In this document: positions 11,982 through 22,767 of the stretch, one piece after another
Layout: every line of letters starts with the position of its first letter
How positions within the stretch are numbered: position 1 is the first letter of the stretch
Assembly (NCBI RefSeq): GCF_020379485.1
Contig: NW_026013919.1
Coordinates: 1 to 64,000, forward strand
Length of the DNA: 64,000 nucleotides
Reading direction: 5' to 3'
Origin: Brassica napus
Lineage: Eukaryota > Streptophyta > Magnoliopsida > Brassicales > Brassicaceae
Notes under the pieces: generated by a model
Database searches by the model: none
Seen by the model: only the letters and a program-made list of their open reading frames with translations
What the model was told of the DNA's origin: nothing
Translations under genes and position numbers: made by a program

Positions 11982-12866
11982 TTAATCAGTCTTTTTGGAT
12001 CTAATCGCTTTTTTACCCACATCTTTAACCATTTCTGCCCACGTATCCAGTCTTGTCTTATTCGCATAATTCTTGGAACGGAAGTTGAAGAAGAGAGCCA
12101 AAAGAGAAGCATTAAACACACCGTTGAAAGCACAAGCCCAAAAACCGGAGCAGCCCGACCCGAAAACATGCTCTTGGAACATCCAACCGCCAAATGCAAA
12201 GGACAAAAGAAACTGCAAGACCTGACAATCCGTCACCAGCCTCTTCCACTTAGGCCTCATTCCTACGGCGCAGAGGAAGTAGTAACCATACATGATGACA
12301 TGGACTGTCGAATTCGCCACAAGCCCGAACGGAAACATAGATTGTTGGGTTCGGAGCCAGAGGAAGCACATGATCACAACCACCGCGTGGTGATACACAT
12401 GGAGGAACGAGAGGCGCTGGAATGATTTGCCAAGTATGATGAGGAGTGTGTCTCCAAACTCGAGGATCTTCGAGAGGTAGAAGACTTGAGCCCAAAAGAA
12501 GAGCGGTCCGCTAGGCTTCACGTCCATAGGGAGACAAATCGCCCGGAAGAAACGAGCTGTCGGGTGTGATGGTACAATGTCAGAAGACGAGGCTAGGGAG
12601 AGAGTGCAACCAACGGCCATGGTTAGGGAGAGGAGGCACAAGATGAGGCTGTGGACGGCTGTGATGGGTTTGAGAATTCGTGGACCGAGTGAGGGGAGTG
12701 AAACCATGACATGTCGGAGGAGGAATGTGGCGGATAGATAAGCCGTGACTACACCGGAGACGAAAAAGACGGTGGAGCCAAGGGTTTCACCTTCAGTCCA
12801 CGTAAAATTGGCAATGTTGGGGTGGTTCACGAGCCAGTAGGTTAGGGTGGAGTAAACCGATTCCAT
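11982..12866 (-). CDS. ELO-family very-long-chain fatty acid elongase-like protein (copy B)
   Basis: This intact single-exon gene encodes 294 aa. It is the most complete member of the local cluster and close to the ~280-300 aa expected for plant ELO-like proteins. The histidine box HVYHH is at residues 156-160, preceded by KILEFGDTLLIIL and followed by the SMFP, NSTVHVIMYGYYFLCA and RPKWKRLVTD segments. Hydrophobic membrane segments span the chain. The last four residues are KKTD, an exact KKXX dilysine signal expected to keep a membrane protein in the ER, where fatty acid elongation takes place. The start ATG aligns with that of copy A (ESVYSTLTYWLVNHP). Whether it extends common fatty acids or is a specialised paralogue cannot be told from sequence, since plants mostly use the unrelated KCS family for this step. 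Confidence 0.92.
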   Translation of the reverse strand: MESVYSTLTYWLVNHPNIANFTWTEGETLGSTVFFVSGVVTAYLSATFLLRHVMVSLPSLGPRILKPITAVHSLILCLLSLTMAVGCTLSLASSSDIVPSHPTARFFRAICLPMDVKPSGPLFFWAQVFYLSKILEFGDTLLIILGKSFQRLSFLHVYHHAVVVIMCFLWLRTQQSMFPFGLVANSTVHVIMYGYYFLCAVGMRPKWKRLVTDCQVLQFLLSFAFGGWMFQEHVFGSGCSGFWACAFNGVFNASLLALFFNFRSKNYANKTRLDTWAEMVKDVGKKAIRSKKTD

Positions 12867-13800
12867 TCTCCGGCTAGGTTTGTAGGGGTTGAAGTTTGAC
12901 GATATAGTAAATAGAGGTTATATATAAATACTCATTTTTGACCAACGCTATAGCGTAAAATAGATACATATCATTAATGAAATTCGATGTCATTGCGTAA
13001 ACCAATGCCATTGCGTCGTGAATATTGTAACATGGAGTAAACCGATGCAATTGCATCGCTGGGTTCCACGCCGTCTCCGCTTTCCCGGCGCTGGTCTGAA
13101 CTCGGGGAGATGTTGGAAGAAACGGGAGAGAGACGAAATGATCAGATGCTCACCGAATTGGCTTATATCTATATTCAAGTTGGTCCCATGCCATCGTATT
13201 ATATTATTTGATTCATGGATTGATTGATGCATATGCGTTGTTATTGTTATTATTATGCTTTGACGTGGAAAGGTAAACTCCTAAAGAATGTGCATCATTA
13301 ATCTATTTTATTGTGTTTATTATGCATAACGTGAGAACGTAATATCGTAGCGAATGTTTCATGCATAAACTTTTTTCTAATCCTGCTTAACGTGGGAGGA
13401 TAATATCGTAAAGAATACATCATTTACATTTTTTCGTTGTCGTTTGAAACTTATTTGACGTCAGAATCTTAATCATGGATTTAATATATAGTCGATGACT
13501 TGGGGATGATAACATGATTGCTTCTTACGCTTTGGCACTAGGATATCTGGATCAGTTTGATGCGGTTTGGATAATTAGAAAGTGAGAAATTGGGAATCAA
13601 ACAAAATGTCGTTTAGTTCGGTTCGGATAACTGAAAATCTGGTTCAGTTTAGTTGAACCAAAACGTATCCAAAATATATTTCGGTTCAGTTTTATGATAA
13701 TTTGGATTTGAGTTATTTTGCTTAATTCTATGAAATTGGTACAGCTTTGCTATTTCTTTTATGTATTTTTGATAAAACTTGATTAATTCACTAGTTTTGG
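12867..13800. repeat. Upstream flank of ELO copy B, homologous to that of copy A
   Basis: About 13255-13515 matches 10190-10470, and 13545-13795 matches about 10510-10740. A short GC-richer stretch at 13050-13130 has open frames on both strands but no recognisable domain. No gene is called. Confidence 0.6.
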
Positions 13801-14640
13801 AAAAACAATTTCCGGCTTAAAAAGAAAATTTTATTAATAAATTTAGAGATTACAGAATCAATATTCAAAATTTTGAAAAAACGATTTATTATATAAGCAG
13901 ATATATATACACCATTTTGTGACAAAGTACAACATAAAAAGTGATTTTGACGATACTTTATGTCTTACTGGCTTACGAATATTCAATCCATTATGTCCTT
14001 TTCATATATTTGACAATGTCTTACTAGCACTTTTGGCTAGAAGGATTCACAAATGCTTATTTTCTCAAAGAACCAGTTATAGGTTAATTTAAGTTTTCAA
14101 CTCTTTAAAGAAACTTTAATTGGTGAATGCTTGTAAAATTTGTGCATATGTAAACCTTATGGAGAGTATTTTTCAATCTAAGAATGATGATATTTCAAGA
14201 TTCAATCTAGTCATTAGAGATTTGTTTAATAAGATAAAAAAATTAATGAATTGATTTGAGCGCACCTTAAAAGAATTTGGAATAAGACCCTCTTATATTT
14301 TCATGACATTAACATGTGTAGACGAATAGTTTTTGAAAGTTTTAAAGTTTTCTTGTAAAGCTCGGGAAACATGATTTTGTCACATATTATTGCCCAAATT
14401 TTGCCTTTAAACCAAGTGGCAACTAATGATAAAAAAGAGGCAACCTTAAAAGTAGCTTGGTTACTATCAAATGTTCTCCTAAAAAATATCTTCTCCCCAA
14501 TCTAGAAGTTGACAAGTAGAGAGTATAAAAGACAAAATATATCATTCAGTTCAATTTTATAATAATTCAGATTTTTTTTAATATTTTGGTTAAATTTAAC
14601 GATTTTTTTCAACTTTACTGTTTCTTTTATTTACTTTCAA
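13801..14640. other. ~830-bp segment absent from the paralogous flank; unidentified insertion
   Basis: The homology with the flank of copy A (near 10740-10750) stops at about 13795 and resumes at about 14640 beside a TA microsatellite. The intervening segment is AT-rich and has no coding frame, clear terminal repeats or target duplication that I could see. It could equally be a deletion from the other copy. Confidence 0.4.
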
Positions 14641-14650
14641 TATATTTTGG

Positions 14651-14651
<1 letters not shown>

Positions 14652-14684
<33 letters not shown>
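14652..14684. repeat. (TA)n microsatellite
   Basis: An uninterrupted run of about 16 AT/TA units. Confidence 0.95.
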
Positions 14685-14688
<4 letters not shown>

Positions 14689-14991
14689 ATAACTAAAAAT
14701 AAAATTTTGAAGGTTAGATAAATTTGAAATACGGAAAATTAAACAAAATTTAAATAACTATGAAATTAACATTTTCTACCACATTCACAATATATAAATA
14801 TATAAAAATGATGTGCATTTAGTCAACGTTAAGAGGTTTATGAAGCTTAAGATGTTTATGAAGCATTTTTACAATTCCAACACTATCTATGTCGATCAAC
14901 TTCATACACAGATGATATGAATTTAGTCAAAGTCAATCCTGGACTAATATGAGGAAGATTAGACTTGGAGGATAGTAAAAAGTTTTGGAAC

Positions 14992-14993
<2 letters not shown>

Positions 14994-15042
<49 letters not shown>
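14994..15042. repeat. (TA)n microsatellite
   Basis: About 24 TA units. An open frame starting at 14965 translates this as Ile-Tyr repeats and is not a gene. Confidence 0.95.
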
Positions 15043-15047
<5 letters not shown>

Positions 15048-15430
15048 AAAAGTTTGGTTAAGTTCTCTAACAGTTGTGGCTATCTTTATAAAGAAAGATA
15101 ATATTGTTGCGGGTCCAATCCCCATAGATAAAGAGGCTATAATCTTCATGTTTTGGGTTTGGCATTTGCATATGGAGATTCAAGGGCATACTAATCTCAT
15201 TGTTCAAGTCTTAAAAAATGTTGGTTGGTGAATGTTTGTTGAACCTGAATTTTTGCATATATATAATCCTCTTAAAGAGATAATCCATTCCAATATTCTA
15301 CGAGACAATGAAGCCATTTCAAAACTAATTATCATTTTCTCATCTTTATTCATAGAAAAACAATTTCAAACCATCAGTAACAAAGACCAGAACTCTAAAA
15401 AATATCCAACATTAATTCAAGACAACTAAT

Positions 15431-15770
15431 CTAATCGATTTTTCCCTCTCTTGTCTTTTTGGTATAGTTCTTGGAATGAAAGTTGAAGAAGAGAGCCAAA
15501 AGAGAAGCATTAAAAGCAGCGTTGAAACACCACGCCCAAATCCCGGAGCAACCTGACCCGAATAAATGCTCTCGGAGCATCCAACCAGATAACCCAAAGC
15601 TGAAAACAAACTGCACAATTTGACAATCCGTCACCAACCTCTTCCACTTGGGCCTCGAACCAACGGCTGTCTTTCCTCCACGTGCACCACCACGCGACAG
15701 TTGTTGTAATGTGCTATCTCTGGCTTCGAACCCGCCAGTCGATGTTTCCGGTTGCGCTTGTGACTGAAAC
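15431..15770 (-). pseudogene. ELO-like pseudogene (copy C), 3' half only, with an internal inverted segment
   Basis: The minus strand from about 15668 down to 15431 encodes an ELO C-terminal half: AVGSRPKWKRLVTD, GSGCSGIW, NASLLALFFNFHSKNY, then a short tail ending EGKID. The piece that should precede it, with the histidine box, is present but on the opposite strand. Plus-strand 15661-15762 reads Q-R-L-S-F-L-H-V-H-H-H-A through L-R-T-R-Q-S-M-F-P, with HVHHH in place of HVYHH. Beyond about 15765 only weak similarity to the TNSTVHV segment remains, and the N-terminal ~145 residues are missing. The open frame 15431-15922 is therefore a chimera and not a working gene. It lies in tandem with copies A and B and shares their downstream flank. 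Confidence 0.85.
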
Positions 15771-16975
15771 TGATGTGATGTCAGATTCTTTACTATATTT
15801 GATATGAACATAGTTCTGGTTCTTCTATGCATTTTTAAGACAGTTATATAAAATAAGTAAGCATGTTTGAACTTAATCTTTGGAAGTCTAGAATTATAAA
15901 AGTTGTAAGAACTAGCAAACAAGAAATTTCATGACATTTGAGGCTGAAACATACATGCATTAATTCAAATCAAATATGAAGAAGAAAAAGGTTAACCTAA
16001 GGAAGGATGTCTAATCTTCCAAAAGATTTGGCATACGAAAAGTGTTCACTAGAGTTCTGATAACATTTACGAGAAAAGTCTGTACAATTTATCTAAAATG
16101 TTTAATATTCGCAAAGAAACACATCAACCAAATTGTTTGGGGCTAGAGATGAGAAACATCACGTGAACACCTTTTAGAGATTTATTTAAACAAATACTAG
16201 TTGGTAAAAGAGTTAAAAAGATGCATTACATATGCCCCGTTAAGTGGACGTGTACAAAAGTACAGACCAATCACAATTCACAGAGCCGTGTCTGTCTGAA
16301 ACACAGAGACATACATCTTTCTTACCTCACATAGATCTCAAACAGTACAGTTACTTTTTTCATTCAACTTAAAAGTACTCTTTTTGTTTTCCCAAATTTA
16401 ATATGCAGCAATAATTTTGGGAGCTGTTTGTCTTTGGTAAGTGTTCTTTTTCTTTCCTTCTGAGCTATAGGTTAATCCAAGCTTAGATCCTATGTCTATA
16501 CTTCTCTGTTTAGCTTTTGATTTTCTTCTAATGTTTTCTCCTTTTTTGCCAAACCAAATCTACTATACGTCTTTTAAAGACCAACGCATTAGCTTCTCGC
16601 AAAGATATTCACATTTGAATCTGAGCTTCTTAGTAAACTGGATAGTCCTCTACTTTGTTGATTTTGGTTCTACTGACTTTTAGAGCAAAACCAGTTTCAG
16701 CCAATTAGGAAATTAGTATTTCCGAATCAATTGGATTTAGAATTATAATCTTGGTTAATACATGATCATTCATCATAACCTTGTTCTAGTTTGTTTTTTT
16801 AACTAGTAGGACACTATCAACTGAGAAGTGTATGGTAGTGTTTGTCTCTCTATTCATATTTATTCGAAGATTGAAACCAGCGTACCAAAAGTTATTATAT
16901 ATTTTTATTAATTATTTATAAGATTATTGAAATGTAAGATAACTAAACGAAGCCGTTTTCAACCATACGTTTCAC
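15771..16975. other. Intergenic, no gene recognised
   Basis: The stretch lies between the ELO pseudogene and a MITE. A plus-strand open frame at 16492-16683 shows no domain. The GC-richer part around 16230-16340 could be old promoter or leader sequence, but nothing specific supports this. Confidence 0.5.
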
Positions 16976-16978
16976 TTA

Positions 16979-17579
16979 GGGGGCGACTGGTTTTCCCGCT
17001 GCCACCCGCAAACGCAACTTTTGCGGTTGGTAGCGGTTGTCGGCAGTTTGCAACAATCACTCAAATCGCTCTAAACCGCTTCAAACCGCTCCAAATCTCA
17101 TAAATTCAAAAGCTGGCTCCAGCTAGCGTTTGCGGTTGAGGGAGGGTAAATTTTTTTTTTTTTTAAAACAATATATACAAAAGTAAAAATATTTAATAAA
17201 AATTTTAAAATTGAAATTATGAAAATATTAAAATATATATATTATATTAATTAATATTATAAAATTTTATAATAAAAACAATTTCAATAAATTTTCAAAA
17301 AATTAAAATTATAAATTCTAAATATAAATTTTATATTTATTATAATTTTATGATTTTTTATATTTTTATAATTATATTAAATGTAAATATTGTTAATTTA
17401 TTATTTGACTGTTACCGCATTTGGTAGTTAGCCAGTCATAAGTCACCCGCAAACGCACCAATTTTTAACCGCAGTACCATTCGTACAAATCTCTTAAATC
17501 CGCTAGAAACCGCAACCGCCTGCATCCACAAATTCCCGCAACCGCAACCGCAACCGCTACGTTTGAACCAGTCAGACCC
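16979..17579. mobile_element. PIF/Harbinger (Tourist-like) MITE, 601 bp
   Basis: The left terminus is GGGGGCGACTGGTTTTCCCGC. The reverse complement of the right terminus is GGGTCTGACTGGTTCAAACG. Both sides carry a TTA trinucleotide (16976-16978 and 17580-17582), the TWA target duplication typical of PIF/Harbinger elements. Subterminal regions are full of a GCGGTTG/CCGCAAC motif in opposite orientations at the two ends. The core is extremely AT-rich and there is no transposase frame. The element sits about 0.5 kb upstream of the galactosyltransferase start, next to its promoter. Confidence 0.82.
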
Positions 17580-17582
17580 TTA

Positions 17583-17802
17583 GATGGAACGACATCGTCT
17601 CGCTGCTAACAACAAAAACAGTAAGTTTCACTTACAAATAAACGACGTCGTTTCCATACTAAAGATACGACGCCGTTTTTCTGCTAAGCTAAGATCCTCT
17701 GTTTCAGCTTAGCTATTGCCTTTGCCTCTCTCCCTCTGTTGTTCTGCAACTTCAACTGATCCTGGATCGATGATCTCTTTACATACATCAATATAAAACG
17801 AG
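17583..17802 (+). promoter_or_regulatory. Probable promoter and 5' leader of the galactosyltransferase gene
   Basis: The interval between the MITE and the leader intron contains a perfect 14-base palindrome, AAACGACGTCGTTT (17640-17653, ACGT core as in bZIP sites). Two diverged relatives (ACGACATCGTCT and ACGACGCCGTTT) lie within 80 bases. A pyrimidine-rich leader follows. No TATA box is certain. Regulation by bZIP factors is an inference from the ACGT core only. Confidence 0.4.
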
Positions 17803-18079
17803 GTAAGCTTACAAAGTTTACTTTAAACACAACCAATCAGTTCTTAAAACGAGGTGTTTCCAGAACTCTCACTGTTAGCTTCATTTTCAAAGCTTACTGT
17901 ATTAATAAAAAAATATAATTAGCTATGTTTTTTTTTGCTAATGGGTCTACTTGTATCCATCAAAGACTGCTCCTTCCTGCACCAATTCGAAGTTTTAGAT
18001 CGTTGACCATTGTTCGAGTTCTTCTCTGTTTAATTATGATTATCAAACTTTAATACGGAATCTGTATTTTTTTTATTAG
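17803..18079 (+). other. Predicted 5'-UTR intron of the galactosyltransferase gene
   Basis: A donor GAG|GTAAGC at 17803 and a pyrimidine-rich acceptor TTTTATTAG|G ending at 18079 bracket 277 AT-rich bases just before the start codon. Leader introns of this kind are common in plant genes. No transcript evidence is available. Confidence 0.5.
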
Positions 18080-18097
18080 GTGGTGGTTATGTGAGTA

Positions 18098-20220
18098 ATG
18101 ATGATGCAGTCTATGTCAATGGTGAAACTCAAGTTTGGGTTCACTTCAGTCAGAACGAGGAACTTGTCGGCGGGAATCTCTGTCATGGTTCTTACATTGA
18201 TCCTCATCATCCTTCAACCTGGTCACAAACTTACAAAGAAGAATCAGACTGTGGATGAGTTTGATATAGAAGAAGAGAGTACTGTTGTTCAGAAGCCACA
18301 TTTGATCACTATGGAAGATCTTGATTACCTCTTTTCAAACAGTAGCTTTTACAAAGAAGAAGATGAGTCTAACGTGTTTCTTGCATGGTCTCTCATGCGT
18401 CCGTTTCTCGAAAGGCGTGATGCTTTGCCAGAAACTGGTCAGGGGGTCGAAGAGGCTGCACTGGCAATAAAAGACTTAGTCTCTCTGATCAATAAAGAGA
18501 AACTACCTTCTGCTTCTGGTATGGTCTCTAGAAGAACTTGTCCGGACTTTGTAAATGCAGCTGACGTGGATTTGTCCGGTTCAAGGCCTGTTCTTGAGCT
18601 CCCGTGTGGTTTAACTGAAGATTCTTCTATAACATTTGTTGGTGTTCCTGATGAACATTCGAGAAGCTTCCAGATTCACCTCCTAGGCTCAGGCGTCTTG
18701 CGTTATGATGTGAACTTCTCTAAGCAATCCATAGTGCAAAACACGTGGACAGAAAGGTCCGGGTGGGGAGAGGAAGTGAGATGTCCAAGTCATGGAACAT
18801 TTAAGAATTATATTGTAGTTGATGAGCTTCCTCTGTGCAACGAACAGACAAGTAGAATCACTTTGGATGATTTTCCATTTCTCAAAGGGAGTCCCTTCAC
18901 TGCAACATTGTGGTTTGGATTAGAAGGTTTTCATATGACTGTTAACGGGCGGCACGAGACTTCATTTCCTTACAGGGAGGTAAAGAATGACTCTACAAAG
19001 TCTTTGCAGAAGCTTGAGCCGTGGTTAGTTAGTGCTGTGAAAGTCTCAGGTGGTCTGAAACTGTTATCTGCTTCAGCCACAAGGCTGCCTGTTCCTGATG
19101 AGAATCATTCTTCTTTAGCCATAGAAGAGAAGCTGAAAGCTCCATCTCTTTCCGGGACAAGGATAACATTGCTGGTTGGTGTTTTCTCCACTGGAAATAA
19201 CTTTAAGAGACGTATGGCATTGAGAAGGTCTTGGATGCAATATGAGGCAGTAAGATCTGGAGAAGTTGCTGTTCGGTTTCTCATTGGCCTTGTAAGTACT
19301 TCTGCAAGTCAACGTTTTCTCTCTGTTTTTTTTTTGGGTACATTTCTTAGCAATAACTTGGTGTTTTTTGGGTTTAGCACACTAATGAGCAAGTCAATTT
19401 AGAGATGTGGAGAGAAGCTAAAGCATATGGTGATATTCAGTTTATGCCTTTTGTTGATTACTATGGTTTACTTAGCTTGAAAACAATTGCGCTTTGCATT
19501 CTTGGGGTAAGTTGCTACTTACACAATGCATTAGAGTGAGATAATCTTTTTAATGCTTCTCCATTTTGATACAGACCAAAGTCATTCCAGCAAAATACAT
19601 AATGAAGACAGACGATGATGCCTTTGTTCGGATCGATGAACTGTTATTGAGTCTAAAGGACAAACCGTCTAGTGCACTTTTGTATGGTCTGATATCATTT
19701 GATTCATCGCCAGACCGTGAGAAAGGCAGCAAATGGTACATTCGTAAAGAGGTGACTATTCAATAGTTCTCAACATTTTTCTCTGCCTTATCTTCTTAGA
19801 TACTTATATCACACATATTCTATTTGTGAAGGAGTGGCCTCTAGATTCATATCCTCCATGGGCACATGGCCCTGGCTACATCATCTCTCAGGATATAGCA
19901 AAGTTTGTGGTGAAAGGTCACCGCGAAAGAGATCTTAAAGTGAGTTTTGTATTTTCATCAGAGAAATGTAAGAAATGGTAAATAACTGTGTTATTAATTT
20001 ATTTTGGTGAAAGCTTTTCAAGCTGGAAGATGTGGCGATGGGGATATGGATTCAACAATACAACCAGACAGTAAAAAGAGTGAAGTACATGAATGACAAA
20101 AGGTTTCATAATAGCGGTTGTAAACCGAATTACATTCTTGTTCATTACCAAACTCCTCGGCTACTTTTGTGTCTGTGGGAGAAGCTTCAAAAGGAGAGCC
20201 AATCTGTCTGCTGCGAATAG
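18098..20220 (+). CDS. GALT3: GT31 beta-1,3-galactosyltransferase with galectin domain, five coding exons (probable GALT3 orthologue)
   Basis: Exons 18098-19291, 19378-19506, 19575-19751, 19832-19939 and 20014-20220, all phase 0 with GT-AG introns, join into 604 aa. The protein is a type II Golgi glycosyltransferase: a short cytosolic tail, a signal anchor at about residues 24-40, a stem, a galectin-like domain at about 163-329 (ending in [14 protein letters not shown]), and the GT31 catalytic domain from about 357 ([20 protein letters not shown]). The metal-binding DDD is at residues 454-456 within [11 protein letters not shown], followed by [13 protein letters not shown] and LEDVAMGIW. It ends in Cys-Cys-Glu. 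An in-frame TGA at 18092 supports this start. Relatives transfer galactose to hydroxyproline of arabinogalactan proteins or to N-glycans. The GALT3 name rests on remembered sequence and the ELO neighbourhood. Confidence 0.85.
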
Positions 20221-22067
20221 ATATCTCAATCATGTTGCAAAGATTGAGACTTTGATGAAATTTTCTACCAGGAAGTATTGAAATCTTGTATAAGATGTTA
20301 TGTAAATTTTGATGTTTTGTATAATATGCATCATGTAACTATGTGGGAGTTTTTTCTAAATCTGTTTTCATGATTATAGTGTATGATTTTTGGATGCCAA
20401 TCACGTTTCCAATTCCACACATGCGAATGTCTGTGTTTTCAAACCTGTTAGGGAGGTCTAAAGCAACCGCAAAATGACATAAACATAAGTTCAAAGAGAG
20501 AGAAGCACATCAAGCAAAGAGAGCTGGACAGTTTTGTCAAGTTGTCAGTGGCAAATACGAGAGGGGGTGACGAGGAAGAGAGGTCAGCCTATGATCAATG
20601 GTAAACGTCTCGGGCTTCTTACAATGGTATGGACGATTGTCTTGTGGAAATGGGCGAATCAAATGGTTCAAATGGTCGGAAAGCAATTACATGACTAAGA
20701 ACAAGGTTAAAAACAAATTTCAGCTTGGTCTTGCAAAGAGGAGGAACATGTTCAAAGACTTATGTTGCTTATGGAGACATAATTATGGAAGTTATATCAT
20801 GATACTGACTGCACATCTGGTTGCTGTTACACGGAGTGGGGTCGTGGCAGTGTGCGGAGAAGACATATACATGAATGGGAAGGAGGTCTGTCATGAGAAT
20901 GAAGCTTCCACTTGTAGCGGAGAAAACTTTGCAACTCACAGTGGACTATTTTATTCTCATTTGGCTCTAGTTTCTGTAGAGGTGTTGTTCCACTTCACAA
21001 GACCACCAGAGATACATCAAGTTACAGGGATGAGGGTTTGAGCAGAGTGGAGGAACGTTATGACAAATGGGTAGTTCAGAGGCAACTTGCATCTATCTTT
21101 GCTCTCAAGTTTCTTGTAACCAATTTCTACAATCAATATAATCATATTTCAACTTGTTCTTTGCTCTTACTGGTTTTGATACTCAAAACCGTATCAGGGT
21201 GCACCAAAAATAATTAAATGACAGCACAGAATATACACTGGTTTACCATATCAGGCTTCCCTTTTGCCATGTTAAGATAAAGTCCCCCAAGGAATTGTAA
21301 TGGTCAGCCAAAAAACTACCGAATGAATCTCACAAAGCGATGAAGTCAAATGAGATCTAACAAATTTCCTCAGAACCTTCAGGGCAACTGAATATAATTA
21401 TGAAAACATTTACAATATATATCTTCACAGTTCAAAACAATTTTTGGTCCTCCACCAAATCGGCAAGATGTGGTGTGCTAAGTATGTCTTTTCTCGAAAA
21501 ATTACAACGCTTTACCCACAACTGGGGACTAAAGATACAACGCTTTACTCACGAATCTCCCAAGAAGTACCCATTAATTATAACTAACGGTTTAGTTTCG
21601 TGATCATTCAAACAAATTGAATGTGTGTTGTTTCTTCACCGTGAAATGTTTTACCACTTATCAAATCCAAAAGCAAAACAGTTAATGACAGGCAAATTTT
21701 ATCATATATTATTTATTACTTTTCCTGGTTCGACATTCATACCTCTGGGAAAACACCTAATGTCAATAAAGCTTCGCGCCCACAGTCAGACCTGCACTTG
21801 CAGAACGGCTTCAAGTTTAAATCAAAAGAAGACAAAAACAAACATAGGCAGATCCCTTTAGAGATTGTATTATTATTGTAGCTGTCAGTTGTGAATGATG
21901 TAGCAAAACGCTCAATCCTGGAAAACATAAGCTAACAGGCTATATTAAAACTATAACGCACATAATGATCAAGTGTGGGCTAAATAAAAATACCTGCGCG
22001 AGAAGACATAAGTGAAAGAGTAATGATTCCCGTAACCATTGCGATATCAGTAAAGACATCCATAATA
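20221..22067. other. 3' flank of the galactosyltransferase gene and unassigned DNA
   Basis: Likely 3'-UTR and poly(A) signal sequence (TGTATAATATGC region) covers the first ~120 bases. From about 20480 to 21040 the plus strand is GC-richer and has interrupted coding-like stretches (open frame 20598-21041) without a recognised domain; it may be a decayed gene fragment. From about 21190 to 21800 nothing is recognised. Confidence 0.4.
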
Positions 22068-22335
22068 GGGTTGTTCGTTTGGTTGCCGCAGGTACCGGCG
22101 GCAGCGGCAGCGTCAACATTCTGCGTCAACTTTTGTTCGTTTCGTTGACGCAGGAACCGGCGGCAGCGGCAGCGTCCGAACTCTGCGTCCTGCGGCTGAC
22201 GCCGATAAAACCTGCGGTCGCGATATGATATGCGGCAGCGGCAGCGTCAGCGTCTACGAAACGAACAACAACTGTCTTCATTGACGCTGCCGCTGCCGCT
22301 GCCGCCGAAACCTGCGGCAACCAAACGAACATGGC
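22068..22335. mobile_element. GC-rich MITE, ~268 bp, with long inverted repeats
   Basis: GTTCGTTTGGTTGCCGCAGG near the left end is matched exactly by the reverse complement of the right end, and the similarity continues through GGCGGCAGCGGCAGC for more than 40 bases. Inside, GGCAGC/GCTGCC hexamers repeat many times. The flanks suggest a TAA/TTA target duplication (TAA at 22063-22065 and 22336-22338), consistent with PIF/Harbinger, but the left junction is uncertain by 2 bases. Its GC content is far above its surroundings. Open frames across it (22126-22449 minus, 22230-22433 plus) are poly-alanine or low-complexity artefacts. Confidence 0.7.
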
Positions 22336-22767
22336 TAATGTCTCCAAGTTCAGAATGCAATCCAGGTATTGAGAGAAGTGCTCCTGATCAATGTGAAGTG
22401 GGAGAGATAAGCCCATGCCACGCAACACGGTAGAAAAAAGTTTTAGCAATTAAGACAGTGCTTAAGGTAAAACTAAAGACTAATTTAAAACAAGTGATTT
22501 ACCTTCAGAAGTGCCAACATGTGAGAGTCAGTTCAGAGTTGGAAAATGGACATGGCCCATGAAGCACTTAGTTTACTTGTGGCTTTGTATAAAAACCCCT
22601 CACACCCAACGGCATGCCGCGAGTAGCCTGCTCAACAACTCCAAGCAACAGCAGAGCAATAGTGGTTGAACATCATGACCAAACAAAAATAAAAGTTTAT
22701 TCTTTAAAGAGAAATCTACATTGTCTGCGACATAAGACGAGACCTCCGACACTACCGTATCCACAAA

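Noticed and set aside
12250..12495. 81-aa minus-strand open frame inside ELO copy B, and similar frames in copy A
   Set aside because: Out-of-frame shadows of the ELO coding sequence.
14965..15231. 88-aa plus-strand open frame
   Set aside because: It contains a long Ile-Tyr run from a TA microsatellite and no recognisable domain.
19115..20233. Short minus-strand and alternative-frame open frames across the galactosyltransferase gene
   Set aside because: They overlap exons of a well-supported spliced gene and have no domains of their own.
22126..22449. 107-aa minus-strand open frame with alanine runs
   Set aside because: Most of it is translation of the GC-rich hexamer repeats of a MITE. 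Only its first ~35 codons look coding-like, and these are covered by the degenerate locus.
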